Part shown: piece by piece, positions 33,518 to 44,368 of the stretch
Position numbering within the stretch: the stretch's first letter is position 1
Layout of the letters: each line of letters opens with the position of its first letter
Source: Rhipidocladum racemiflorum
Lineage: Eukaryota; Streptophyta; Magnoliopsida; Poales; Poaceae
Direction: 5' to 3'
Assembly (NCBI GenBank): GCA_036346355.1
Contig: JAYEVF010000041.1
Location: 186,001-250,000 of the forward strand
DNA: 64,000 nt
Notes under the pieces: generated by a model
What the model was told of the DNA's origin: nothing
Seen by the model: only the letters and a program-made list of their open reading frames with translations
Databases searched by the model: none
Position numbers and translations under genes: made by a program

Positions 33518-33867
33518 GGTGTAATGGCCCGTTGAAATCATGCTCCGATGTAATTTCTATCTTTATGGATTGTCTTTCTCATTGCTGGACTTCACTTGTG
33601 GTCTTACTTATTTATGCACTGAATGAGTATATGAATTGCACTTGTGGTCTTACTTATGCACTGAATGAGTATATGAATTGCACTTGTGATCTTACTTATT
33701 TATGCATTGAATGAGTATATGTTTCCTTGGTGTTCATTCGCACAACATGTGATGGCGGCAGCACCACTTCCCAAGCATTTGCGTTCCGATGTGGATGAGC
33801 ATCATCGCGCACGGTCCATTTCGGCCGATACTGAGATACGATATGTCATTTGCTTACATAGCACTAC
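33518..33867. repeat. Spacer with three 42-46 bp direct repeats
   Basis: 33593-33721 has three copies (starting 33593, 33639 and 33681) of a unit beginning cacttgtggtcttactta and ending gaatgagtatatg. The middle copy lacks four bases. No other feature is seen in this spacer. Confidence 0.75.
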
Positions 33868-36271
33868 ATGAATGTGATTTTACCTAACACCCATGTCCTT
33901 GTTATGAAGTTATCCCATCTATCAGCACGGCCGGTGCACAAGATCAAGGCGTTAGACTATCGTTTCCACATCCCTCTTGCCAGAGCAGGCCTTCTACCAT
34001 TCGTGCTAACGATGGATGGCGGCATGAACATCCCGCTCCCCGCCATTGATCGAGCGCTCCTGGCTGGTCTCATGGATCTTTGGTGTCCTGAGATGCACAC
34101 TTTCCATTTTTCTTCGGTGAGATGACAATTACATTGAAGGACGTGCGATGCTCACTGGGCTACCCATAAGGGGACGGCCCCTGGTTGTGCGACGACCCAG
34201 CAAGCAGCTGTGGCAATACCATGTCACACAACGGTAATTTACATATTTCAATTGAATTTTCGTACTATGAATTTTTGACTCCCATTAACGACGCCGATAT
34301 TGCAGGTTTGGTATTCAGTACGACGATCACGCTCATGGCGTGTCCATGACTTGGCTGCGCGGTCTCCAAGAGTATCATCCGTGCCCACCAGATGCTGATG
34401 AGGACACTCTGGCACGCCACTACGAGGTCTATCTGTACTACCTGCATGGAGGGGTTATGTTCACCAACAGTGCGGGCAACTACATCCTACCACACCTCAT
34501 ATGGGTGGCTCGTGAGTTGGTGGCTAACCAAGAAGATATGACATCGTACAGTTGGGGGTTCGCTCTTTTGGCGGATACGTACCGTGGCTTGTGCGAGGCA
34601 TGCAAGCGGCAAACAGCCTATGGTAATCTCACCGGTTCCTTGCAGTTGCTTCAGATGTGGAGCTGGGAACACCTCACAGTCTGCTAGCCGTACGTCGAGC
34701 GACCATTCTACCCTTTGATCATCGAGGAGCATGTGCCTAAGCCTACTCGGCCAACTATGGGGTACCTACGCTCGTTTGAAGTGGTCGCCTTGACAAGACC
34801 ACATGAGCTATGTGACTATCAGGAGCGACCTAGACCTGCTGACAACCGATCATGTGATGTGGGATCCATGGCGGCCGAAACGATGGGGTGACATTGCCTT
34901 CGGAGGATGTATCACGGCATGGTGCAGGATGGACAGTGCGCTGTGGATGACCACCTGCTTCGTCCTGTATATGAATGTAGTGGAGGTGTACTCACCAGAG
35001 AGGGTGCAGAGACAGTTTGGATACCGGCAACCCGTTCCTGTTCCACCACCCCAGGACACCGGCAGATCACATGGGTATGCACAACTTCACTATAAATGTC
35101 ACTGTATTGACACCATTCTGAATCTAATAACTTCACTAACACAGGAGGAGCGCGAAGGGCAGCGATGGGTCCGTCGACTGGACAGCCGTGCACGAAGGCC
35201 ACATTGACCGGTGGCTTTCCACAGCAGAGCATGAGGTTTTCCCTCCTTTGGGGTTGTATGTCCCCAGGGACTACGATGCTACCTGGCGTGGTACAGGCCC
35301 CGGACGTGTGCAACATTAATCAGCGGGGAGGTCCAGGAAGCAGCACGTCCCTACCAGGAGGACCGGGTTCGCCACCTACACGTGTTGGTAATGGCATGTT
35401 ATTATTAGTTATTCATTCCATATTTTTACTAACATCACGTACTGACAAGTCTTCCCCGTGATGCAGACAGAAGAGGACTACTACCTTTATACCTAGGTAG
35501 AGTAAGTGGCATCGCAGCCTAGGACGAGCTCGAGTGCACCAAGGCCATAGTACTCGGCTTCGAGAGGGGCACGACTGTGGTCTGCTATTCGTGCTCTTGG
35601 AGGTTGACCACGAGGTCACAGACGGGGCAACGACGTACCCGTCATGGATCCCGCACTTAGCTTGGGCATGCAGTCCGTGAGTTGCCATCACTCCGTAGGC
35701 GCGAATGTGCAGGAGGCCACCCGACGTGCATCGACATCCGTTGGTCGTAGCCATTCATCGTGGCGTCACTCAATCCTCCCGACTGAATTTGAGCGTGAAG
35801 CATGTCAAGAACAAGCCGGTACCTCCGTAGCAGCTAATCAACTGCGGTACCACATTACTCACCTTCGTATGTGACAGAGGGCAGCTGGCTGCCCTGGAGT
35901 GACCCAGGAGCTTTCGACTTCGAGCAAATGTCTGCCCCTACTTATACTGAGTTACTTGGCATGCAGTTCGATGCCCCTTCTACGGACCAGCCGGGCACCT
36001 CGCAGCCTCCGGCATACGTGCTACCCACTTCTTACCAGCTGGGTCCCTCGATGCCTTCGGCACACGTGCTCCCTACGGATCCCCTGCCTACGGAGGAATC
36101 AGCTGAGTGGTTCGGCCTACACCAACAACGGGGGGAGAGTACACATTCGACTATAGGCAGCCAGGAGAGACTAGGCAGGGGCCATTCCAGGCTCCTGGAC
36201 AGAGATACACACACCCGTCGAATGTGTACACCCCTGAGGACTGCGTCAGGAGGCAACGAGGACGCCGATGA
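33868..36271 (+). pseudogene. Plant mobile domain (PMD, MAIN-like) gene, decayed
   Basis: Fragments in several frames follow the PMD family order. 33868-34110 holds IKALDYRFHIPLARAGLLPFV, IDRALLAGLMDLWCPEMHTFH. Then GEMTITLKDV and LTGLPIRGRPLV lie in shifted frames near 34115-34175. After a probable intron ending at about 34306, 34340-34684 holds MTWLRGLQEY, NYILPHLIWV, SWGFALLADTYRGLCEA and LLQMWSWEHL. 34850-35080 holds DPWRPKRWGD, VYSPERVQRQFGYRQPVP. 35165-35310 holds DWTAVHEGHIDRW. The end has YTPEDCVRRQRGRR and stops at 36269-36271. At least three frameshifts and a TAG at 34685-34687 break it. PMD proteins occur as host silencing factors (MAIN, MAIL) and as transposon passengers; the neighbours favour the latter here. 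Confidence 0.8.
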
Positions 36272-36975
36272 TGGAGTTTGTATGCGTTTCTTCAACTATT
36301 TGTCATGTGTTGTACTATGATGGAGTTTGTATGCGTTATTGTTGTAAGCCTTTGCATGTAATGCTAAATGCAATGTGGCAACTTTCTTTGCGTTATTGTT
36401 GTATTACGATGGAGTATGCGTTATTGTTGTAAGCCTTTTCGGCAGTTCGATTTCTTTGAAAGGTTAAGCGTTTCTCAAATTTCTTTGCATGTGAATCAGA
36501 CTCGTGCAATAACCGTTAGCACTTAAGCCTTTTCAGCAACCCGTAAAATGTCATGTTCAAAGGTTATTTTTTAAAAAAAAACAGACCAGATTTTCTCTAC
36601 GATATACGTACTACCATATTATGCAAAAATATCTCATTTACAACTCTCTTTGCATACAAATTCTACTCGCGCAATAACCCTAAGTATTATAGGCGTGCGC
36701 AAACCCTAACGACGAAGGATTTTTGACTGCCCGTAGAAAAGCATGTTGTTAGTTATTTTGTGGGTCGAATGGAGCAGATTTGCTATTTCGTATACAGACT
36801 ACCATATTCTGCAAAAATATCTCATTTACAACTCTCTTTGCATACAAATTCTACTCACGCAATAACCCTTAAATACGGAGACATGCCCATCATATTCATT
36901 CCACACTCAAACGTTGAGCATTTCATATCCTCTTCCTCCTCTTGCTGATATCCTCTTCTGCGTAATCACACTTCT
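36272..36975. repeat. Spacer with diverged copies of the 188-bp repeat
   Basis: Two diverged copies (about 36505-36705 and 36705-36885) contain agactaccatattctgcaaaa, ctctttgcatacaaattcta and cgcaataaccct. Shorter repeats of gttattgttgtaagcct occur at about 36337 and 36420. ttaaatac near 36868 could be a TATA element for GRF gene 1. Confidence 0.65.
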
Positions 36976-36999
36976 GTGTTCTTTAGTTGTGTGAAGGCC

Positions 37000-37522
37000 A
37001 TGTCTCAAACATCGAGCTCAGCGAATCGGAGAGCCATTACACTTGCCAATGCAAGGTGGGTCAATTGCCTTAATTGCCATGTGGAAGCTAATGTGTTGTA
37101 CTCCACCACTCCGACAAATTACGGTCGGGTGTTCTATAAATGCCCTAATTACTCTGTAAGTAGAAATGTAGTTCGATTTCTTCATGTTTTGATGATTATT
37201 CTCTTCTGAGTTCCACTTTCTTTACATGGTCTGAAAACATGTTCACATCGTCATGTAGTCTGCAGGATGTCAATATTTTCAGTGGGTGGACACGCTGAAT
37301 ACATCGATAGAGCGTCGTAGTAGCACTGCACCAGAGAGGATGCTGCCCGGCGTAGAGCAGAGAATGGACCCAACGGTCGAGCAGATGAGGAACCCAACGC
37401 TCAAGCAAAGGCTTAACAGGTTGACCTTAAAGGTGGAGCGCATTTTAGATCATATCAAGTGGCTAGAGAAGATGAAGTATGTAGTTACCCTTGTGATAAT
37501 TTTGTCTGCAATTGCGAACTAG
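37000..37522 (+). CDS. GRF zinc-finger protein with C-terminal membrane segment
   Basis: Two exons: 37000-37155 and 37259-37522. The donor is TCT|gtaagt and the acceptor gtag|TCT, both in phase 0. They join to a 139-aa protein with no stop. Residues about 21-63 form a GRF-type zinc finger: CLNC, then GRVFYKCPNY, and across the splice GCQYFQWVD, with four cysteines. Residues about 85-120 are charged and helical (VEQRMDPTVEQMRN, LTLKVERILDHIKWLEK). The C-terminus (VVTLVIILSAIAN) is a likely tail anchor. GRF domains bind single-stranded nucleic acid in other proteins. The upstream in-frame Met at 36976 is possible, but 37000 begins the conserved MSQTSS text. It is the only undamaged gene of this Mutator-like remnant. 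Confidence 0.72.
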
Positions 37523-37671
37523 TTCGTGTTGCATGCGTCACGTATGTTAACTTTTTTTGTATGTCATGCAATGCAATCGTTCCATTTGTTTCATCGATTT
37601 TCTCTCATTTTTGTACCAAAATTTTCTAGTATATTCTTTATCTACCATATTCTAGTATCATAGTCCACAGC

Positions 37672-38425
37672 AACCATTAACACTTAAGCCTTTTCGGCAA
37701 CCCGTAAAATATCATGTTGAAAGGTTATTTTTTCCAAGAATGGTCCAGATTTGCTCTTCGATATACGGACTACCATATTCTACAAAAATATTTCATGTAC
37801 ACCTTTCCTTGCATTTAATTTCTAGTAGCGCAAAACCTGTAAGTATCATAGTCGACAACAATTGTTAAAGCTTAAGCCTTTTCGGGAGCCCGTAAAATAT
37901 CGTGTCGAAAGGTTATTTTTTTCAATAATGGTCCAGATTTGCTCTTCGACATACGGACTACCATATTCTACAAACATATTTCATTTACACCTTTCCTTGC
38001 ATTTCAATTCTAGTAGCACAATAACCCTAAGTATCATAGTCTACAACAACCGTTAACGCTTAAGCCTTTTCGGCAGCCCATAAAATATCGTGTTGAAAGG
38101 TTATTTTTCACAAGAATGGTCAAGATTTGCTCTTCGATATACGGACTACCATATTCTACAAAAATATTTCATGTACACATTTCCTTGCAATTAATTTCTA
38201 GTAGCGCAAAAACCCTAAGTATCATAGTCGACAACAATCGTGAATGCTTAAGCCTTTTCGGCAGCCCATAAAATATCCTATTTAAAGGAAATTTCTTCGA
38301 AGAATGGACCATATTTGCTCTTTGATATATGGACCACCATATTCTGCAAAAATATTTCATATACACCACCTTCCTTTGCATGTAAATTCTACTTGCGCAA
38401 TAACCGTAAGTATCACAAGCTGCAC
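37672..38425. repeat. Tandem array of a 188-189 bp repeat, four units
   Basis: Units start at about 37672, 37860, 38049 and 38238, each with cttaagccttttcggcagcc, gaaaggttattttt, tacggactaccatattctaca and tagtagcgcaa. The last unit is more diverged. An inverted partial copy (gactataatacttagggttattgcgct) lies at 39548-39575. The array sits between the two GRF genes and could be subterminal sequence of the element. Confidence 0.85.
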
Positions 38426-38529
38426 GTCCTATTACCCTCAGTCAAAGCTGCACGACCTATCACCCTCAATCAAAGCTGCATGACTTGTCACCCGCAATGA
38501 AAGCTGCATGACCTGTCACCCGCAATCAA
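38418..38529. repeat. 28-bp minisatellite, four units
   Basis: Four adjacent 28-base units start at 38418, 38446, 38474 and 38502, with consensus agctgca.gacctgtcaccc.caatcaa. They are contiguous with no spacers. The array lies 220 bp upstream of the GRF gene 2 start, just after the 188-bp array. Confidence 0.9.
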
Positions 38530-38687
38530 AGCTGTATAAAGCATTCTGGCTGAATATGGGAGAGATTGCCTGTCTAAAGCTGTGGCCATAGCCAGCCTCA
38601 TGTCCCATCACATGCAAAGTTGTAGAGGAATCTGATGCTCGCGGATTTCAATTTCTCTTAAGTCCGCCACTCCCTAGTATGACTGGC

Positions 38688-38697
38688 TATTTAAGCC
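38688..38697 (+). promoter_or_regulatory. Possible TATA box of GRF gene 2
   Basis: ctatttaagc lies 55-64 bases upstream of the ATG at 38752, at a workable distance for a short untranslated leader. No experimental support is implied. Confidence 0.45.
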
Positions 38698-38751
38698 CCA
38701 GTGGTTGCCTCCTATTAATCACAGCAAGCAAGCAAGCTTCAGGCCAATAGG

Positions 38752-39388
38752 ATGGAGGATGAAACATGGAGCACAAGCTCGCCAGCCAACCAACTAGTGC
38801 CAATGGAGTCCCCCTCGCCCCCAAGGCGCAACCTTCTCGAAGACATCCCCGAAAGCACGCAGGTCCCCATGTGCCTATGTGGGGATCCTTGCCGGTTCAA
38901 GAAGTCTCTAGACAATTCATACACCTACGGTATGAGGTACTGGAGCTGCTACACCAACGACTCCGAGCCAACGCTGGAGATGCGGATGTGGCGAAAAAGC
39001 CCGGTATGTTCGTACTCGCATTTGATATTACATCAAATCGTGCAAACCTTAATACTATAATACCATCTGCTGCCACCAATTGCAGCCTCCATTGTGCGAG
39101 TTCATCAAATTCTACGATGCGGAGCAGACTCCTGAGATGGAGAGGATGAGGAATTGGGAGTACTCACATCGCAGAGCTATGGTAGAGCAGCAGTGGCGTG
39201 AGTAGGACGAGTAGGAGAAGCGCATGAAGCATCACGAAGAAATGCGTGCAAAGAGGGAGGCCGAACGGCAGCGCCTGGCGGTCGAGCGGGAGGTCGAGCG
39301 TGAGAGGAAGCACGAGAGGGCGGCTAGGGCCAGGGCGGCAAGCACCGATGGGTTGCGCAAAGTGAAATATCCCCGGTGCACTCAGTAG
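38752..39388 (+). pseudogene. GRF zinc-finger/coiled-coil gene with two stop codons
   Basis: Exon 1 is 38752-39003 and exon 2 39086-39388 (CCG|gtatgt, tgcag|CCT, phase 0). The GRF finger spans MCLCGDPCRFKKS, YGMRYWSCYT and, across the intron, PPLCEFIKFYD. Exon 2 then encodes a highly charged helix (MKHHEEMRAKREAERQRL...) and the terminal motif RKVKYPRCTQ, familiar to me from many grass Mutator-associated proteins. Two in-frame TAG codons (39203-39205 and 39212-39214) cut it after residue 123; both could derive from CAG or GAG. Without them the protein would be 184 codons. Splice sites and frame are otherwise kept, so inactivation looks recent. Confidence 0.75.
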
Positions 39389-41819
39389 TGTACCAGAAGG
39401 GCCCTTGTTGTTTCGTTTACCTAAGGCATGTTAAACTTTAAGCCATTATTGCCGCCCATCTGTAACCCCGATGTTTGTTTCCCGTAATCTCTCAACTATC
39501 AACTATCTTACGGCCTGCCGAAAATGCTTGCGTTATAGTTTGTTACAGACTATAATACTTAGGGTTATTGCGCTAGTGCATTTTAGATGCAAAGAACAAA
39601 AATGGTACAGCGAATACAGGTGGTTTTTTTTTTGCAAATACGGTGAACTGTTGTGTCGAATTGAAAATACGCGGTTTCTTTTGTACTGTATTCAAAAATT
39701 GCTGATTAAATGATTTTATTTAAAAATACAATATTCTTTCATGATATCTTTATTTATTTTCTCTCAACTATATGTATTTATTCATTAACACCCACAAAAG
39801 TATTAGTATCATTTATCTTTCAAGATATTTAAGTGGATTATCTAAGTTATTTCCTTTCATACCTTTCTCAATTTTATTGTAATCTTAATCTTTGCGTAAA
39901 ATCAAAATACACTTTATATTTATCTTAATCTATATATAAAATCAAAATACACTTTCTTTATATTTTTATATTTTTAGACGACGAGAGTATCACATTTTAT
40001 ATCTTCATCCATCATGATTCCTTCCGGGTCACAGATGCAACTTGCAAGGCTAGTTAGACAAAAAGGAGTATTTCAAGTTCCAACATCCGGAAATCATACC
40101 CAAGACATTCAGATTTTGGGAACAAGTCATCACTTATATGGCACAGGGTGGTACGAGTCAATCATGTACTTAGCAGATCGTGAAAGCAAGGAGGTGGTTC
40201 TGTCGTGAAGGTCAAGATCAAACATCATGTACTGCATGCACCGACAGCCATCGTACCCTGTATTCGCTATGGGGTGGGCCGAATACAGGGCTCCCTGTAT
40301 TCGTTAGGTGATGTGGCATCCAAGGAGTATTAGCTACGTGGCACTGAGTATACACCGTATTCGCTATTTCATAACGATTATACACTGTATTCGTTATTTC
40401 ATTTTGTGTTTATATGTTTTCGCGAAATGGTAGAGCGAATACAAGTAGTTTTTTGGCAAATACGATCAACTGTTATATAGAATTGAAAATACGGACACTG
40501 TTTTGTACATAATTCAAAATTTGCCCAAAAACCAACACAAGAAGATCTCTCAAAGATCGAGATGTACGTATACCATCCATCCATATATCCATGCGTGCAT
40601 TTCTCGAGAATTTTCATGCGACAGGAGCTAGCATTCAGACTAGGTTGGGAAACCGGGTATACACATAGCATTCAGACGAGCTACACATAGTATACTCGGT
40701 TTGTGAGAAACCGGGTATGTTTTCCATAACCAGTTTTCCAGATTTCAAATACGCAATATCCGGTTTTTGAAACTCCGAATACGCAAAAACCATAATTTGA
40801 AATTCCGGGTATTTAAAACCGGAATTTCAAATTCTGGGCATGATTGGTTTTTCTATAAATACACAAAAGTGTTGTATTGTTTTGTAAATATAGGTCAAAA
40901 GTTATATCAAATACGAAAATTTCCTTCAAATAGTGACATTTGCAAACTAGCTTAATAATTGTTATTCTAACTGAACTCCGTATATGGCAAACTTTTATCC
41001 CATGTAGTAGCATGAGCTAGAGCACAAGCTCTTAATATATCCTTCAAAATATGATGCACTCTTTTAGTCTAACCATTTGTTTAGGGATAATATATTGTAT
41101 TGAAATTTAAATAAGTTCTCATTGCTTTATGCAATTTATTACAGAACTTCAAGGTAAACTAAGAATATGTATCTGACACTATCTTCTTTTGAACTCTATA
41201 CAAACAGATAATCCTTGACATATACAACTTTACTAAATAATCTTCAATGTAATAGTCTTAGCTGGTATGAAATAGACAACTTTATCGGACGATCTTCAGT
41301 GTAATAGTCTTAACTGGTATGAAATTGGCAACTTTGACAGACGATGTTCAGTGTAGTAGTCGTAACGGGTCCGATTGAACTGGTGGGTCGGTGTGCAAAT
41401 TGGGTCCCGGTTTGATTTTCATAACTATAGCTACAAGCATGATTGCAATTTGTTCTCTGGCAAAGATTCCGTGTTTCCGCATGGCAGCAGGCATGAGATG
41501 TTATTATTTGTCATAGTGTTAGATGTCTTTGCAATTGTAACATTATACTCCATGGTAGTACGCGGCAAAGTTCAATAGTTAAACATATATTTGGCTTAAT
41601 GTTTCTCATTCTTTCTCCCTTCCATATCAGGAACATGGTCTAACAGGCTCCTCTGAGTTTGCTCCTTAATTTCGTTTGAAGATTACAAGACGCGCACGCA
41701 CAAGCATATATAACAGCAAGCAGAAATACCACATGTCCATTTAATATTTAGTAAATTTATAGAATTGTTACAGAAAACATGGCAGATCCATTTAAGGTTC
41801 CGCAAAACGTATGTTCTAA
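39389..41819. other. Non-coding stretch with MULE-related direct and inverted repeats
   Basis: A direct repeat of about 105 bp occurs at 39597-39705 and 40427-40525 (agcgaataca.gt.gtttttt...caactgtt, gaattgaaaatacg). The motif gaataca with ctgtattcg recurs at 40258-40400. A 15-base perfect inverted repeat is at 40794-40833. A 64-codon frame (40014-40208) has no recognised domain. 40830-41820 is AT-rich with a duplicated phrase (gtgtaatagtcttaactggtatgaaat.g.caactttga) at about 41245-41345. No gene is supported. Confidence 0.6.
40794..40833. repeat. Perfect inverted repeat (15-bp arms, 10-bp loop)
   Basis: Arms aatttgaaattccgg (40794-40808) and ccggaatttcaaatt (40819-40833) are exact reverse complements around gtatttaaaa. 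The wider region repeats the words ccgggtat, accggtttt and atacgcaa. Confidence 0.9.
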
Positions 41820-42341
41820 TACTACTACGCAAAGGCTCATATTAGACACCTTATCACAGACGATTTTAAACACACATCATCTGTGATGAGTCCTGGACAT
41901 ATCACAGACGGTTTTATCTACGAACAGTCTGTGATAAGTTTCTTATCACAGACGACGATTTGAACCACTAACCGTTTGTAATAAGGTTCACTACATCACA
42001 AACTGTTTTATCCACAAACCGTCTGTAATGTGGGTCGTCATTACAGACGGTTACAAACAAGAACAATTTGTGATAAATAAATCATCACAGGCGGTTCACA
42101 AATATAACCGTCTATGATAAAGAGCTCATCGCAGACGGTTCATAAATAGAACCGTTTGTGATGAATGGATTATCATAGACGGTTCTAGCTTGGAACCGTC
42201 TGTGATGAATTTATTCATAGACAGTTGAAAAACTGTCTGTAATGCTTATAAGTCATCACTGACAGTTTGATACAGACGGTTCACAAAACCATCTATGATG
42301 TGATTTGTGAATCGTCTGTGATGAGAGTTTGTGCAGTAATG
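41820..42341. mobile_element. CACTA-type MITE with TAA target duplication
   Basis: The termini TACTACTACGCAAAGGCTCAT (left) and, reversed, CATTACTGCACAAACTCTCAT (right) are an imperfect 21-base inverted repeat of the CACTA type. taa flanks both sides (41817-41819, 42342-42344), the 3-base duplication typical of the superfamily. The 522-bp interior is almost entirely subterminal repeats of (t)cacagacggtt and its reverse aaccgtctgtga, about 20 imperfect copies in both orientations. It has no coding capacity and depends on a transposase elsewhere. Confidence 0.85.
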
Positions 42342-42344
42342 TAA

Positions 42345-44368
42345 GTAGGTCAGGAACCACTAGTTATTTGCTGGATCAGACACGTCGATCGCAAATAACG
42401 CACGCTGTCCACGTAACTCAAGTGCAACGAATCGCGGGTGCCAACTCCATCAACATCACACGTCCGCACTGCACTGCTGTACATCTGAAACGACTTGAAA
42501 TACGAGGAATCGATCTTCTTCTATAAAAAATACTTCTCCCTACGTACACCTCTTGTTTTGCAATTCCAATCTTCCATTATTCTTTTAGTAACCGACACAG
42601 GGCACTCCCGAGTTCCGAGCAGCGGGGTCTCGATGGCTTGTACAAGTCCGCAGGGTAAGAAGTAAGAAGCCCTGTGAGCTGGCGCCAAACATGGCCCCAT
42701 AAATTAATATTTTTTGCTATATAAGATAAATAAGATATTTATTTTAAAGCATTAATGTTTAATTAAACGTCTATATTTAGCAGATGCTTATGTGTATATA
42801 AGTATCCATAAAAAAGATGTTTGCATTGGAGATCTTAACTCTAAAATATGTGTTTCATGATATAATATTGTTTCTCTCTTTAAACATTTATCTAAATATT
42901 TTTTCATTAAACATGGCCTAATTAGGCCAACCTACACGCCCTTCCTGTGCTCCACATGTGCCTGTTAATCTCCTTTTAACTATTACTCTTCTACCCTTGG
43001 ATTGTATCACAATCTGCAAGTGTGCGCATTCCTATTTTTGTCCATGGCAAGGAATTAATACTCCGCATATTGCTTATTAGACTGGGAGAAGGCAGCCGAC
43101 TAAGCTAGACACACTACTCAATAATACAAGTTACATGAATTTTAAAATAAATAAAAATATAAGTAATCATTATTTACTTTTCATTCCATACTAAGAGTAT
43201 TACTTCTTTGCATCAGCCAGCTTTCAGCACAACCAGACCGATCAAAAGCCCTTTTTCTGGAAGAGAAGGACAGGAAAGGAGAGCACCGTTGCATGTGGCG
43301 AACAATTATCTCTCGATCGAAGCCTTTGGGCATGCCATTGAGTTTGGCGTGCTGTAGCACATGGATTGCTGCCATTGATGGTGAGCTATACTAAATGTAT
43401 GTAGGCACATGGAGGAGGAAGAGAAAAAGAGATGAAAGAATATAAAATTTGAGGTAAAACATAAGATCAGTTCTTCAATTACGGTCTGTACAATGACGTT
43501 TTAACAATTCAGTCTCCTGCCAAACTGGCACCTCTTGATTTTCTAGGCTAGAGGGACTAAACGACGCGAACCCGTCAGCTAACCAGTTTTTGTGGTGTTC
43601 GGAAAGTGACGTTATCCTATCACCTCGCAATTCTCTTTAATTAGAAAAGAAAATTGTACGAATCTTAAAGCAACGTTGGTTATCAGCTGTTCCATATCGC
43701 TGATACTCATCGTTTGCTGATGCTAAACTTCATTTGTCACCGTTTGCTTCCCTTTCTTCGTTTTGCTTTGCCACCGTTTGCTTCCCTTTCTTCCTTTTGC
43801 TCGTTTTTTATTCGAGTATACTACCAAGCACCAAAACATGGCTTCTGATGTGCAGGATTCAAAAGGTTGGCCAGCTCAACTTCTAGCACCTGACACCCAA
43901 GTACAGCAACCTTAAGCTTTCTTCTTGTGCACGAATTAAAAGTGAAAAATCAGAATGAATCACACAGCACAAAAAATGGTGTTCTCCACTTCTTTCCTAT
44001 CGGTGCTATAGGCTATAGTTGATGTCCTTGCTGTCAAGCCTGGAACATTCTACTTTCCTTGTAGTAGAAGCTGACCACTATGGCATACACTGATATTTTC
44101 ATGCTCTATTCAGCCATTGAGAGTGCAACAATTTACAAGAGAAAAAACATTATTTTTTCTCTCCAATCAAGAAATACTACCTACATGAGACAATTTCAAT
44201 CCATGTGACGACACCATTTTCTACATTTTAGACAAATAACTAATTTTTTCCTTACTCATGTAATCAGAAGATGATCAACAAATTTTCTTTAGAGAAGAAT
44301 TATGGTGAAACAAAAAATCTGTAAAGAGAAATATCTAATACAGAACCCCAACAACAAATCAGTGCTGT
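42345..44368. other. Intergenic region downstream of the GT61 gene
   Basis: No gene is supported. 42690-42930 is AT-rich and may be an old MITE. A 32-bp direct repeat (ccaccgtttgcttccctttcttc) occurs twice at about 43736 and 43769. The last few hundred bases should hold the 3' untranslated region and poly(A) site of the minus-strand gene; I could not fix the site. Confidence 0.5.

Larger units (their letters stand above)
33366..39720 (+). mobile_element. Mutator-like element remnant with PMD and GRF genes
   Basis: This is a plus-strand gene series: transposase C-terminus (33366-33517), plant-mobile-domain gene (33868-36271), GRF gene 1 (37000-37522) and GRF gene 2 (38752-39388). A 188-bp repeat occurs between the genes, and part of it recurs in inverted orientation near 39545-39595, as expected for long terminal or subterminal inverted repeats. 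The 5' part, including most of the transposase, was lost at the X1 junction. The right end is not defined, so its limit at 39720 is a guess; related repeats continue to about 40530. Confidence 0.6.

Noticed and set aside
33868..36271. PMD gene as a functional host MAIN-like gene
   Set aside because: At least three frameshifts and a stop break it, and its neighbours are transposon parts.
38418..38529. Regular 28-bp repeats as a possible CRISPR array
   Set aside because: The units are contiguous with no spacers and lie in plant nuclear DNA; it is a minisatellite.
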